Below are positions 36,790 to 45,371 of a stretch of DNA of 64,000 nt, piece after piece. The DNA lies in NCBI RefSeq assembly GCF_024298845.1, contig NZ_CP101156.1, forward strand, positions 2,232,001 through 2,296,000, in the 5' to 3' direction. The first letter of the stretch is position 1. Every line of letters begins with the position of its first letter. A program made the position numbers and the translations under genes. The notes below the pieces were generated by a model that saw only the letters and a program-made list of their open reading frames with translations, had not been told where the DNA came from and did no database searches. This stretch comes from Natronosalvus amylolyticus. Lineage in GTDB: Archaea; Halobacteriota; Halobacteria; Halobacteriales; Natrialbaceae.

Positions 36790-37821
36790 TTACATAACGG
36801 TATTGCGTATCTCTTGGAGGAGAAAACTAGTGGTGTCAATTTTGTCGTTCAAGAGTTTCGAACGACGTTGTTGCCACACAGAAGGATCACTCATTCGTAA
36901 AATTTCGAGTGCCTTTTCAAGACCAAGTGTATGCTTGTTTGGTCCATCGAACTGGTAAACAAGACCATATCGTTCCGAGAGTTCCTTGATAACCCCTGCA
37001 CTTATCGAAGAAATGAAGATTGCTGGTGTACCGAGTACTGCGCTCTCGATTGCCATCGTGGCACTCTCACCAATAAAAAGATCCGAGTAGTACAGCAAAT
37101 CGTGTACCTCGTGTACTGGAACCGTCACCTCGTAACTTTCGAGCCCAATAGGGAGGTCCCCCTCCGTTGAAAGTAAAACCGTTGCTCCAGCGTCCTCGAG
37201 TTGTTTGATCGCATCGACCACGTCATCAAATCCACTCTGACCGATATCATGGGGTGCATCCCAAGAAACCAGACGGACAAAGACGAGAGTCTCATCTCGG
37301 CTGATACCGAGATTACGCAACACGTTCGGGTCAGCATTGAACCGATTCGGATGAAGGTAGGCAAGTTCGTGATAACCGTCATATCGTCGCTGTTTAGATC
37401 CTAGGTTACGATAAAAGCTGCAAGGTGTATAGATACGATCAGCACACGGGTAGGTGATTGACCGAAGCACTGCTGGTTTGGTCTCAGTATCATCAAACAA
37501 TAAGAACTCACAGTTCACAACCGTAGAAACGAACGCTGATGCCGGGTTAAAACGACTTACAATAATATCAGGTTTGAATGAATAAGTGAGTTGTAATAAC
37601 CGGATTCCACGTAACGACCATTCTCCGAGCATACCTGACATCCGTTTTGATTTGCTCGAGAGAACGCGATGTGGAATATTGTAATAATCTAGTAAATCAA
37701 CGGTGACATCCTTCTCCCTCGATGTAACGAGCGTTTTCGCGCCACTTGCAGAAAGGTCATCGATAGCGTGCCGAAAGAGGTGGACGTGAGCAGGGTGTGT
37801 CAAATCGAATGAAACTCGCAT
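36790..37821 (-). CDS. DUF354 family protein, GT-B-like glycosyltransferase
   Basis: 343 aa. MRVSFDLTHPAHVHLFRHAI is the hallmark DUF354 start, with FIGESATMAIESAVLGTPAI as the second-domain nucleotide-sugar site (GT-B type, like UDP-GlcNAc 2-epimerase/MurG folds). Last gene of the five-gene minus operon, one base after the upstream stop. The family is tied to archaeal and bacterial surface polysaccharide loci; the donor and acceptor are unknown. The sequence is less GC-rich than the average of the window. Confidence 0.85.
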   Translation of the reverse strand: MRVSFDLTHPAHVHLFRHAIDDLSASGAKTLVTSREKDVTVDLLDYYNIPHRVLSSKSKRMSGMLGEWSLRGIRLLQLTYSFKPDIIVSRFNPASAFVSTVVNCEFLLFDDTETKPAVLRSITYPCADRIYTPCSFYRNLGSKQRRYDGYHELAYLHPNRFNADPNVLRNLGISRDETLVFVRLVSWDAPHDIGQSGFDDVVDAIKQLEDAGATVLLSTEGDLPIGLESYEVTVPVHEVHDLLYYSDLFIGESATMAIESAVLGTPAIFISSISAGVIKELSERYGLVYQFDGPNKHTLGLEKALEILRMSDPSVWQQRRSKLLNDKIDTTSFLLQEIRNTVM

Positions 37822-37822
37822 A

Positions 37823-39382
37823 TTATTCGAGATAGCCGAGGTCAGCTAATCGTTCCGCAATTTCATTTGTCTCACTCAACGTGGAATGATGGTCCCTTTC
37901 GAGTGGAGGACCATACTCAACTGGCCGATTGTATGTCGTGGAGAACACATCGAGGACCTTTCCGTCCATGTCCTCCGGGATAGGAAGGTCGAACAAGTGA
38001 AGTATCGTTGGAGCAATATCTACGATATTGGCTCGTTGGTTGAGCCCGCCGTTTCGGAAGCTTGGGCCGTTCATCAAAAAGAGCCCATCCGGCATATTTC
38101 CGCCCTTCCAAACCCCTGAAGAAGCGTACCAGTTAGCTGGGCCAACGGCATCACTTATATGTACATTCGGCCCCTGTTCAAGTAACAGATCCGGAGCATT
38201 CGAAGCATACGATCCGGTGTAGTACTCTTCACCACGGTGGACATCGTTTATTAGGACTGTTCCAGTCTCAGGATGAGAAAGCTCGGTTAATTCAGTAATA
38301 AGTGTTTCCCGAAGGCGTTCAAACTCCGGTGTCTCCGAGGTCGGAGTTAGATAGACAGGACCCTGTGTGCTGGCTACAGCGTCCGTTTTCTCCCAATCGA
38401 TGATCGATAAGATTCGATCACGTTTGATACCTTCTTCCCAAGGGACCATTTTTTGCAACTGTTCTGGAACATGCGTGCTAAGCCCATCAACTAAGCCGAA
38501 TCGTTTGGCGACCGAGAGTGCCCGTTCTCGTGTGATACCGACTGTTCGGAGGACATTATCGATATTTCGTTGTGTCGCAAGGTAGCCTCGTTCCGCAAGC
38601 CAAACATTGATGTAAAAAACGGATTCAACTTTGCAGGTCCCGTGGTCAGACATGATGATCAGATCATGTCCATCGTTCATAAACCGGGAAAGGTTCTGAT
38701 CAATTACCTCCCAAGCCCTACGTACTGGTTCGTCGCGCCAAAAATAATGTTGAAGTGCCATGTTGTAAAATGCAGTCATATGAAGAAAATCGACCGAACT
38801 CTGCTTGAGAAGGTATTCTGCAGCGTCGAACCGAGAACTTATCAGTTCGAGAATAGCCGCAACCTCATCCTCGCCTTTTTCGGATGGAGAAATCATCGGC
38901 GAAGGATGTACCGAATAATCGAGTGAGTCACGCAATTCATCAGCAAGATCTGCAGGGTACGTAAATCCGGAATCGAGCGTTCGGAACTCTGAATTGGAAG
39001 CATCAGGTCCGCCAGCGATCACGAAGCCATCAACTGGTTTTGGTGGGTACGTGGATGGTTTGTTGATAATCCCCGTCGTGTAACCGCCTTCATTGAGATA
39101 TTCCCAGAGTTCAGCACTCTTAAAATCCGTCGCGTCGTGAAACGTGTGCTCTCTTGCATCAGTATTGATTTTATCGAATCGAAACACATCGAGTTTTCCA
39201 GGGTTCTTTCCCGTCGAATAACACTTCCAATTGGGGACAGTCAAAGGCGGTAAACAACTTTCGGAAATACCTCCAATACCAGTATCAATTAACTGACTGA
39301 GATTGGGAAGAATTCCGTCTTCGATCCACTGGTCGATCATCTGCCAGTTCGCCCCGTCCAATCCGATTACAATTGTCGTCAT
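37823..39382 (-). CDS. Alkaline phosphatase superfamily protein (phosphodiesterase/PGM-like)
   Basis: 519 aa. It opens MTTIVIGLDGANWQMIDQWI with metal ligand D in GLDG. A second metal site is IIMSDHGTCKVES, and late PTILHLFDLPIPEDMDGKVL is typical of type I phosphodiesterase/nucleotide pyrophosphatase and sulfatase-like enzymes. No signal peptide or membrane helix. Archaeal glycan loci often carry one such gene, perhaps to hydrolyse or transfer phospho-sugar groups. Start overlaps the deacetylase stop by ATGA. Confidence 0.85.
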   Translation of the reverse strand: MTTIVIGLDGANWQMIDQWIEDGILPNLSQLIDTGIGGISESCLPPLTVPNWKCYSTGKNPGKLDVFRFDKINTDAREHTFHDATDFKSAELWEYLNEGGYTTGIINKPSTYPPKPVDGFVIAGGPDASNSEFRTLDSGFTYPADLADELRDSLDYSVHPSPMISPSEKGEDEVAAILELISSRFDAAEYLLKQSSVDFLHMTAFYNMALQHYFWRDEPVRRAWEVIDQNLSRFMNDGHDLIIMSDHGTCKVESVFYINVWLAERGYLATQRNIDNVLRTVGITRERALSVAKRFGLVDGLSTHVPEQLQKMVPWEEGIKRDRILSIIDWEKTDAVASTQGPVYLTPTSETPEFERLRETLITELTELSHPETGTVLINDVHRGEEYYTGSYASNAPDLLLEQGPNVHISDAVGPANWYASSGVWKGGNMPDGLFLMNGPSFRNGGLNQRANIVDIAPTILHLFDLPIPEDMDGKVLDVFSTTYNRPVEYGPPLERDHHSTLSETNEIAERLADLGYLE

Positions 39383-40155
39383 TTAAACGTTTGAATACCG
39401 ATTTTAGCGATGTTGGTCGCCAGGTCTTTGGTCGTTTCTACAACAAGTTCCGATCTCGTTTTCGCCCATCGATTTGGGTGAGTAAGTATGCAGTAGCGTG
39501 GAATTGATCGAGATTGGATAAGATCTGTTAGCTCCGAAGTCGATCGGACTTGCCGACTTTTTCCATCAATTCCGATAGCATGATCTTTAATTTTCAACAG
39601 GCCATCCTTCCACGTCCGGCCAGTATCCGAAAAGTACGAAACCGTCTCGAATGACATCGAGAGGTACGCCTCACCGTCAAGGTCATACTGTCTGAAAAAC
39701 GGGACAGTTCGAGTCCACATATCCCTATTATCATAACTCGTCAACGGGTTTCCATGCATACACACCGTATCCACGGTTACATGGGAACGTACCTTCTCGA
39801 GTTCCCTCGAGAAAGACTCATGAGCCGCATCCACGTCACCACTGGCTCGGTCGAGGTCTTCATAATGATATCCAATCTCGTGGCCCAGAGATTCGATCTC
39901 GCGTATGATCTTCGGCTTAAACGTTTTTTCAATTGTTCTGAAATAATATGTACTTGAGATACCATACCTTGCCTCGAGACGTGCCATGGCCAGCGAATTC
40001 TCTGGTTTCCGATCAACGTCATGGCGATGGATGATGAACCGTTCAGGCAAGTTGTCACGAGAGAGGTACTCTCGCACCGTCAGATGGTGATATCCGGCCT
40101 CGAGGCCAGCCTGAAGGAGTTTCTCGTACATTTCGAAGGTGAAGTCTCTAGTCAT
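39379..40155 (-). CDS. NodB-like deacetylase family protein, second copy
   Basis: 258 aa. HRHDVD (43-48) and GHEIGYHYED (91-100) are the metal and catalytic motifs of the NodB barrel. Then come VCMHGNPLTSYDN and a final ILTHPNRWA, the latter providing the terminal His of the fold. It differs strongly from the deacetylase at 31663-32541, so it is not a recent duplicate. No signal peptide. Overlaps GT2 by 8 bases upstream and the phosphatase gene by 4 bases downstream. Confidence 0.82.
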   Translation of the reverse strand: MTRDFTFEMYEKLLQAGLEAGYHHLTVREYLSRDNLPERFIIHRHDVDRKPENSLAMARLEARYGISSTYYFRTIEKTFKPKIIREIESLGHEIGYHYEDLDRASGDVDAAHESFSRELEKVRSHVTVDTVCMHGNPLTSYDNRDMWTRTVPFFRQYDLDGEAYLSMSFETVSYFSDTGRTWKDGLLKIKDHAIGIDGKSRQVRSTSELTDLIQSRSIPRYCILTHPNRWAKTRSELVVETTKDLATNIAKIGIQTFK

Positions 40156-41173
40156 ATACCTGCACCTCTCGACCCTCGTTCGCCTGCATATCGAACAGCA
40201 TCGCGAACATCAGGAACATACTGCCAGTCGCAAACAGCAAACCACTAAGCGCGATTCGGACGAACAGTGGGTTCTCGAGCCGTTTCCAGGAATACAAAGA
40301 CCATCCCACCCCAATCGTCCCAAGCGTCGCTGCGGCCGCCCCGAACAGGTAAAACAACGCGAGCGGATGGAAATCCAACACCAGATATCTCGTTTTGAGT
40401 CGCCACAGGAAGTTCCGGAGCAACATCCCCGAAACCTTTCGGATGTAGGTGGGGTACTCAATATGCGATTTCTCGTCGCCGTACTGGGCTGGCATCGCAA
40501 CGTCGGCGACACGCATGCCTTTGGCGTTCAGCTTGACAAGCAGATCGTTGCAGTAGCCGTAGTACTCGTACAACTCGTCGATGCCGACGTTCTCGAGGGC
40601 GTGTCTCGAGATGGCCGTGTAGCCGTTCTGTGGGTCCATCATCTTCCAGTAGCCCGAGGCGATTTTGGTCAGGAAGGTCAGTACCGAGTTGCCCAGGAAC
40701 CGCCAGGAAGACATGCCCTGCCGGTACTCTTTGTACAGCAAGCGGTTTCCTTTGGTGTAGTCTGCCTGGCCCTCGACAATCGGATCGAGAAACCGAGGGA
40801 GGAGTTCGGGATCCATCTGGCCGTCACCGCCCATGACGGCCGTAATATCGATTTCGTCCTCGAGTGAATGCTGATAGCCGGTTTTGATCGCGCCGCCAAC
40901 GCCACGGTTTTGCTCGTGTTGGATGGGAACGACGCGTTGGTCGAAGGCCAGTCCGCCGTCGGTCGAGGTGGCTTCGTGTGTGTCGACGACCAGTGCGTGC
41001 TCGTTGACGCGGCTGGCAGCTTGTTGAATCTCCGCCCAGGTGTCGTCCGTCGAGCCGTCGTCGATAACGTATATGCGGTCGACAAACGCCGGCACGGTCT
41101 CGATGACCTCCCCGACGAATCCCTCCTCGTTGTACGCTGGAACGACCACGCCGACAGTGTGCTCTCTATACAT
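40148..41173 (-). CDS. GT2 family glycosyltransferase, polyprenyl-phosphate type, membrane anchored
   Basis: 341 aa from MYREHTVGVVVPAYNEEGFV. GT-A fold with IDDGSTDD (37-44), GVGGAIKTGY (91-100) and the metal-binding GGDGQMDP (115-122). Two membrane helices close to the C terminus (about 265-290 and 303-325). This layout belongs to dolichol-/polyprenyl-phosphate sugar transferases that charge the lipid carrier (Dpm1/AglJ-like). The upstream frame to 41269 overlaps the dehydrogenase gene and is rejected. Confidence 0.9.
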   Translation of the reverse strand: MYREHTVGVVVPAYNEEGFVGEVIETVPAFVDRIYVIDDGSTDDTWAEIQQAASRVNEHALVVDTHEATSTDGGLAFDQRVVPIQHEQNRGVGGAIKTGYQHSLEDEIDITAVMGGDGQMDPELLPRFLDPIVEGQADYTKGNRLLYKEYRQGMSSWRFLGNSVLTFLTKIASGYWKMMDPQNGYTAISRHALENVGIDELYEYYGYCNDLLVKLNAKGMRVADVAMPAQYGDEKSHIEYPTYIRKVSGMLLRNFLWRLKTRYLVLDFHPLALFYLFGAAAATLGTIGVGWSLYSWKRLENPLFVRIALSGLLFATGSMFLMFAMLFDMQANEGREVQVYD

Positions 41174-42557
41174 TGTGGCCACCACCAATAGTGTAGACGC
41201 GCTGTGCAGCCGACTCGAGCGACGAGGGTTCGATCGAATCTCGCCCATCGACGATGACCGTCCGATCATCAGCTTCGAGTTCCGACCATCGAATCGTCTC
41301 GAACTCTTTGTGTGGCGTGACGAGGACGATGCCGTCCAATGTCAGTTCCCCCATCCCCTCGAGCGTGATCAGTTCGAGCGCAAATTCCTCGGCTGACTCG
41401 AGCATCGGGTCGACGCCGTACACTTCTGTCCCCGCCTGCGAGAGTCGCTCTGCGATAGCGAGCGACGGCGAGGCGCGAATCTCTTCGACACCAGGCCGAT
41501 AGGTTAGCCCGAGTACCAGGACGGTGGCATCCGCGAGCGTGCGTCCAGTCACCTCGAGTCCTTCCCGAAGTTTCTCGACGGTAAAGCCGGGCATCGAGTC
41601 GTTGACGCCTCGAGCCGTCTCGAGCAACGGTGCGTCCGTCTCGAAGGGGTCGATCAGGAAGTACGGATAGAACGGAATGCAGTGCCCGCCAACGCCAGGA
41701 CCGGGTTCGTGGATGTCACAGTACGGTTGGGTGTTGGCGACATCGATCGCCTCGCGAACGTCGATACCGAGTTCGTCAGTAAACGTCGCGAGTTCGTTCG
41801 CCAGCGCGATATTGACGTCGCGATAGACGCCTTCGAACACTTTCACGGCTTCTGCAGTCGTCGCGTCGCCCACGGGGATGACACCGGTATCGTTGATTTC
41901 ATCGTAGATGACCTCGGCAACACGCGTACTTTCGTCGTCGATACCGCCGACGACTTTCGGGTACGCGCCCCGGATATCCTCGAGGGCCCGACCGCTCGAG
42001 GTTCGTTCGGGACAGACCGAGACGCCGAACTCGTCACGTGTGAGACCGGAGACCGTCTCGAGTCGTGGCACTACCCGGTCGCGTGTTGTTCGCGGTGGTA
42101 CGGTACACTCGATGAGAACGAGGTCGCCCGCCTCGAGTCCATGGCCGATATCCTCGACGACGGTATCCAGTATCGACAGGTCGGGTTCGTTATCGTCCGT
42201 GATCGGGGTCGGGACGATAACGACGTGAATCGTGGCCTCCTTCGCGGCGTCTCGTGGGTCCGTCGTCGCAACCAGCGCCTCGTTCGCGACCGATCGTTCG
42301 ACTAACGATGGCAACCCAGGTTCTCGCTTGACGTGGCACCGACCGTCGTTGACAGCGTCGACGATCGATGGATCGATATCGACGCCACGGACGTTGCCCG
42401 TCACGTCGGCGAAGACGGCAGCCAGTGGCAGTCCCATCTTGCCGAGGCCGTAGACCGAAACGGGGAACGTCCCCGTGGTAAACGCATCCTGCAGCCGCTC
42501 ATTCGAGTGGAACGCGTCGTAGACGCCGTCTGTACGGTCGGTGATCGCATCACTCAT
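41166..42557 (-). CDS. Nucleotide-sugar dehydrogenase (UDP-ManNAc/UDP-Glc dehydrogenase family)
   Basis: 463 aa. Rossmann VYGLGKMGLPLAAVF (35-49), the VIVPTPITDDNEPDLS substrate loop, the catalytic Cys C293 in GVGGHCIPFYPYF and the C-terminal TYRPGVEEIRASPS. It oxidises the C6 hydroxyl of a UDP-sugar twice to give a uronic acid, probably UDP-N-acetylmannosaminuronate (WecC-like) or UDP-glucuronate. Uronic acids are common in haloarchaeal N-glycans and capsules. First gene of the operon. The start at 42557 is the ATG nearest the Rossmann domain. Confidence 0.9.
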   Translation of the reverse strand: MSDAITDRTDGVYDAFHSNERLQDAFTTGTFPVSVYGLGKMGLPLAAVFADVTGNVRGVDIDPSIVDAVNDGRCHVKREPGLPSLVERSVANEALVATTDPRDAAKEATIHVVIVPTPITDDNEPDLSILDTVVEDIGHGLEAGDLVLIECTVPPRTTRDRVVPRLETVSGLTRDEFGVSVCPERTSSGRALEDIRGAYPKVVGGIDDESTRVAEVIYDEINDTGVIPVGDATTAEAVKVFEGVYRDVNIALANELATFTDELGIDVREAIDVANTQPYCDIHEPGPGVGGHCIPFYPYFLIDPFETDAPLLETARGVNDSMPGFTVEKLREGLEVTGRTLADATVLVLGLTYRPGVEEIRASPSLAIAERLSQAGTEVYGVDPMLESAEEFALELITLEGMGELTLDGIVLVTPHKEFETIRWSELEADDRTVIVDGRDSIEPSSLESAAQRVYTIGGGHNV

Positions 42558-43127
42558 ACACCGGCCTCCAGAGGCGAACGCTCGAGGTGAGCGGCCACCG
42601 TTGATTCGTGTAACTGTCGGTCTTGCAGCCACACGAGTGACCGTCTCGTGTCTCTCGGTGTCGTCCCGTCGCCCATATTCTGCCACGAAAGACAGAACTC
42701 GGTATAAGCGGCGCCGACCGTTCCACCGGTTAATCCACAATCTGGCTAGTGATTCCTGTCAGTATGCGATCGGAATACGTCAAAACGGACGCCGAAAGTC
42801 GAGTAACGGGAGAGTCGAAATCCGAGCAGATCGGTTGATCGAGTTATGACCCGGACCGGTTCGGAGAATGCAAAACCGAGTGGAACCTCACAGACGGATC
42901 GGTTTCCTGCCAATAGGAGATCTCGGTCTGCCCCGAACGAACTCCTGTGGTGACCGTGACTCGCTGTGGGCAACAGTGCACCAGCGATTCCACTGGCTGC
43001 TATCCTGCCAGAGAACCGTTTCGGACACCCGCCTCGAGACGACGTAATCGAGGATTATCTCCGTTCACTCGAGTTCAGGTATCGTAAGCATCGATTGGAC
43101 TCGCTGCACGTTCGAGGAAGCGTCCCC
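42558..43127. other. Intergenic region, dehydrogenase operon / YdjM gene
   Basis: 570 bases. Open frames occur on both strands but without start context, family resemblance or a consistent codon pattern, so I call no gene. It must contain the promoter of the minus-strand glycan operon; no confident TATA box is seen within 40 bases of 42557. Confidence 0.5.
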
Positions 43128-43748
43128 TCACGTCGAGTCCCCACGCCAGTATTTTCTGAGTTGCCGCGTGGACCAGACTACCGCCTGACGGAGTGCGAGA
43201 TACCCTTCACGAACGATTGGCATGCCGTCGTACACCCAGAGGAGGAACCCACCGAGCATCAAGAGTGCCACCGCCTGCATGTACGGAGACTGATTGAGCT
43301 CGGCCAGCGATTGAAGATACTGGTCGTTCGTGGCGGCAAACGCCTCGGTGAATCCGACCTCGCTTCGCCCATCGAGCGAACTCATCGGCCACAGTATCCG
43401 CTCGAGTGGCATCCGTCCTTCCTGTACGTAGATCGGGATGACGTCGGCGGGCAGGTGGAGCAGGTACCCTATCCCGAACGCCCACCCGAATCGTGGGCGA
43501 CCAACGACGAGTGTGAGAAGAAAAACGGCAGTACTCAGCGGCACGGCGAAGAAGATCGAGTGCCCGAGAGCATACCCACTCGAGAAGATCCCGAACTCCC
43601 AGGCGAGCGGTTTGTCGATGACGTCGGGTAATACGGACGCGACCAGCACGACGACCGTTTCGGCCCCCGTTGGCGCGGACCGGTAAACGATATGCGTAAA
43701 CAGCGAATATGCGATGTAGCCGACGATAGCGTGTTCCCAGGGCATCAT
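43128..43748 (-). CDS. YdjM-like (LexA-binding/metal-dependent hydrolase) membrane protein
   Basis: 206 aa from MMPWEHAIVGYIAYSLFTHI; a second ATG is three bases on. The pattern H near the start, LPDVIDKPLAW, GHSIFFAVP and GYLLHLPADVI follows the YdjM family, membrane proteins with four or more helices and conserved His/Asp residues that probably bind metal. Despite the family name, no catalytic role is shown. It ends with a Trp/Arg-rich tail. Stands alone, divergent from the reductase gene. Confidence 0.82.
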   Translation of the reverse strand: MMPWEHAIVGYIAYSLFTHIVYRSAPTGAETVVVLVASVLPDVIDKPLAWEFGIFSSGYALGHSIFFAVPLSTAVFLLTLVVGRPRFGWAFGIGYLLHLPADVIPIYVQEGRMPLERILWPMSSLDGRSEVGFTEAFAATNDQYLQSLAELNQSPYMQAVALLMLGGFLLWVYDGMPIVREGYLALRQAVVWSTRQLRKYWRGDST

Positions 43749-44011
43749 GGGTGAAAATCGTGGTACTCGTTGTACGGACGAGAGCCCCAAATACACCGTA
43801 CCAACGGGTCAGAATCCACGATAGTCACCGATTGTGGAATAGGACTCGAGTGGATGGTCACCTCCAGAGCGCTAGCACCTCGAGGCACTCGCCTTGCTTA
43901 TCTGTAGACCGAAATCTCGAGCGTGCCTCCGTTGATTGCCCCACCCCGTCGGCAGGAGTTGTGTGTGAAACGGCCCCTTCGATTCATGGCATTCGACAGT
44001 GTTCACTCGCC

Positions 44012-44824
44012 ATGGAGTACGCCACCGTTCGTGGCGAAGCCGTGCCAGCCATCGGTTTTGGAACCTATCGGCTTCGAGGAAGCGAGTGTCGCGAGACAGT
44101 ACAGACCGCACTCGAGATTGGCTATCGACACATCGACACTGCAGAGTTCTACGAGAATCAGGCCGAGATCGGGACGGCAATCGACACAGCCACCGTCTCC
44201 CGTGAGGACCTGTTCGTGACGACCAAGGTGTGGAAGACGAACCTCGAAGCCGAAGCCGTACACCGTTCGTTCACGAACAGCCTCGAGGCACTCGACCTCG
44301 AGTACGTCGACCTGTTGTTGATTCACTGGCCAAACGAGGCCGTGCCGGTCGAAGAAACGCTCGAGGCGATGAATCGTCTGCAAGCAGAGGGACTGGTTCG
44401 ACACGTCGGCGTCAGTAACTTCTCGATTTCCCAGCTCGAAGCGGCAATGAATACGTCAGAGACGCCAATACTGACGAATCAGGTCGAGTACAATCCTTAC
44501 GTCGATCGGGACGAACTCCTCACCTACTGTCGTAACCAGGACGTGTTGCTCACGGCCTACAGCCCGCTTGCGAAAGGTAACGTGCTCGAGGACGATACAC
44601 TCGCAGAGATCGGAGACCGCTACGGCAAATCGCCTGCACAGGTAGCGCTGCGCTGGCTCGTCCAGCAGGAGGGCGTTGTCGCGATTCCCAAAGCCTCGAG
44701 TCGCGAGCATCTCGAGGCGAACCTGGACGTGTTCGATTTCAAATTGAGCCGCGAAGAGATGGCACAGGTCGGTTCACTTCGACGAGGATTCATCACTCGA
44801 GCGCGCGACACACTTGGCCTCTGA
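44012..44824 (+). CDS. Aldo/keto reductase
   Basis: 270 aa from MEYATVRGEAVPAIGFGTYR. The catalytic tetrad D42, Y47, K72 and H105 lies in HIDTAEFYENQ, TTKVW and LIHWPNEA. NADPH-site motifs follow: VGVSNFSISQLE, NQVEYNPYVDRD and IPKASSREHLEANL. It reduces aldehydes or ketones with NADPH; the substrate is not predictable (2,5-diketogluconate-reductase-like branch). The frame is open to 43751, but the ATG at 44012 aligns with the family start. Confidence 0.92.
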   Translation: MEYATVRGEAVPAIGFGTYRLRGSECRETVQTALEIGYRHIDTAEFYENQAEIGTAIDTATVSREDLFVTTKVWKTNLEAEAVHRSFTNSLEALDLEYVDLLLIHWPNEAVPVEETLEAMNRLQAEGLVRHVGVSNFSISQLEAAMNTSETPILTNQVEYNPYVDRDELLTYCRNQDVLLTAYSPLAKGNVLEDDTLAEIGDRYGKSPAQVALRWLVQQEGVVAIPKASSREHLEANLDVFDFKLSREEMAQVGSLRRGFITRARDTLGL

Positions 44825-44866
44825 TCGACCGGCAGGCCGCAGTTCAAGCGGCGTGAAAACGAGCTA

Positions 44867-45196
44867 TCACGTTCCGGAATCGAGCAATTCCGCCTGTCCA
44901 TGGGTGTCGTCGACGGAGACGACGCGAACCCTGGCCTGGAGGGGCGAAGCCGTCTCCTCCTCGAGGAAGAGGACGAAACCGCTCTCGGTTTTGCACACGA
45001 GCGTTCCATCGTGTTTCTCGTCGACGATGTCAACCGTCAGTTCGTCCCCCGGTTCGGGCTTCCCGCCTAAGGGTTCACCACAGCGCCAGCACTCGTTGTC
45101 GTAGGCTGTCGTTCCTTCCGGCGCGTTGTTCGCCCCACATCGAGGGGTATCGCATTTCAGAAACGAATCGTGTTCGCCTGGTAAATAACGTCCCAC
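44867..45196 (-). CDS. Zinc-ribbon protein with TRAM/OB-like C-terminal half
   Basis: About 109 aa from the GTG at 45196 (a TTG at 45301 would give 144). The N-terminal half has a four-Cys ribbon, KCDTPRCGANN then NECWRCGEPLGG. The C-terminal half (PGDELTVDIVDEKHDGTLVC and ARVRVVSVDDTHGQAELL) has the spacing of a TRAM/OB fold, usual in RNA-binding proteins. Together they suggest an RNA-binding or translation-associated protein. Tail to tail with the reductase gene. The start is uncertain. Confidence 0.65.
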   Translation of the reverse strand: MGRYLPGEHDSFLKCDTPRCGANNAPEGTTAYDNECWRCGEPLGGKPEPGDELTVDIVDEKHDGTLVCKTESGFVLFLEEETASPLQARVRVVSVDDTHGQAELLDSGT

Positions 45197-45371
45197 GGCG
45201 CTACCGACGACACTGGGAGGTAAAAGGATGGTCCTTCCGCAGAGATCTAACAATCGATCTGACGAGTGTTGATACAGATCTGCGTTGTCTGATGATTGCA
45301 ACCCACTTCTGACAACAGTTCGGTAGCTCGTTGAGATGCAAGCCTGAACAGGTAGATCCTTGAAGGATCAT

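Noticed and set aside
42966-43631. Open frame of 221 codons opposite the YdjM-like gene
   Set aside because: Antisense to a gene with family motifs and membrane helices; its own product has neither.
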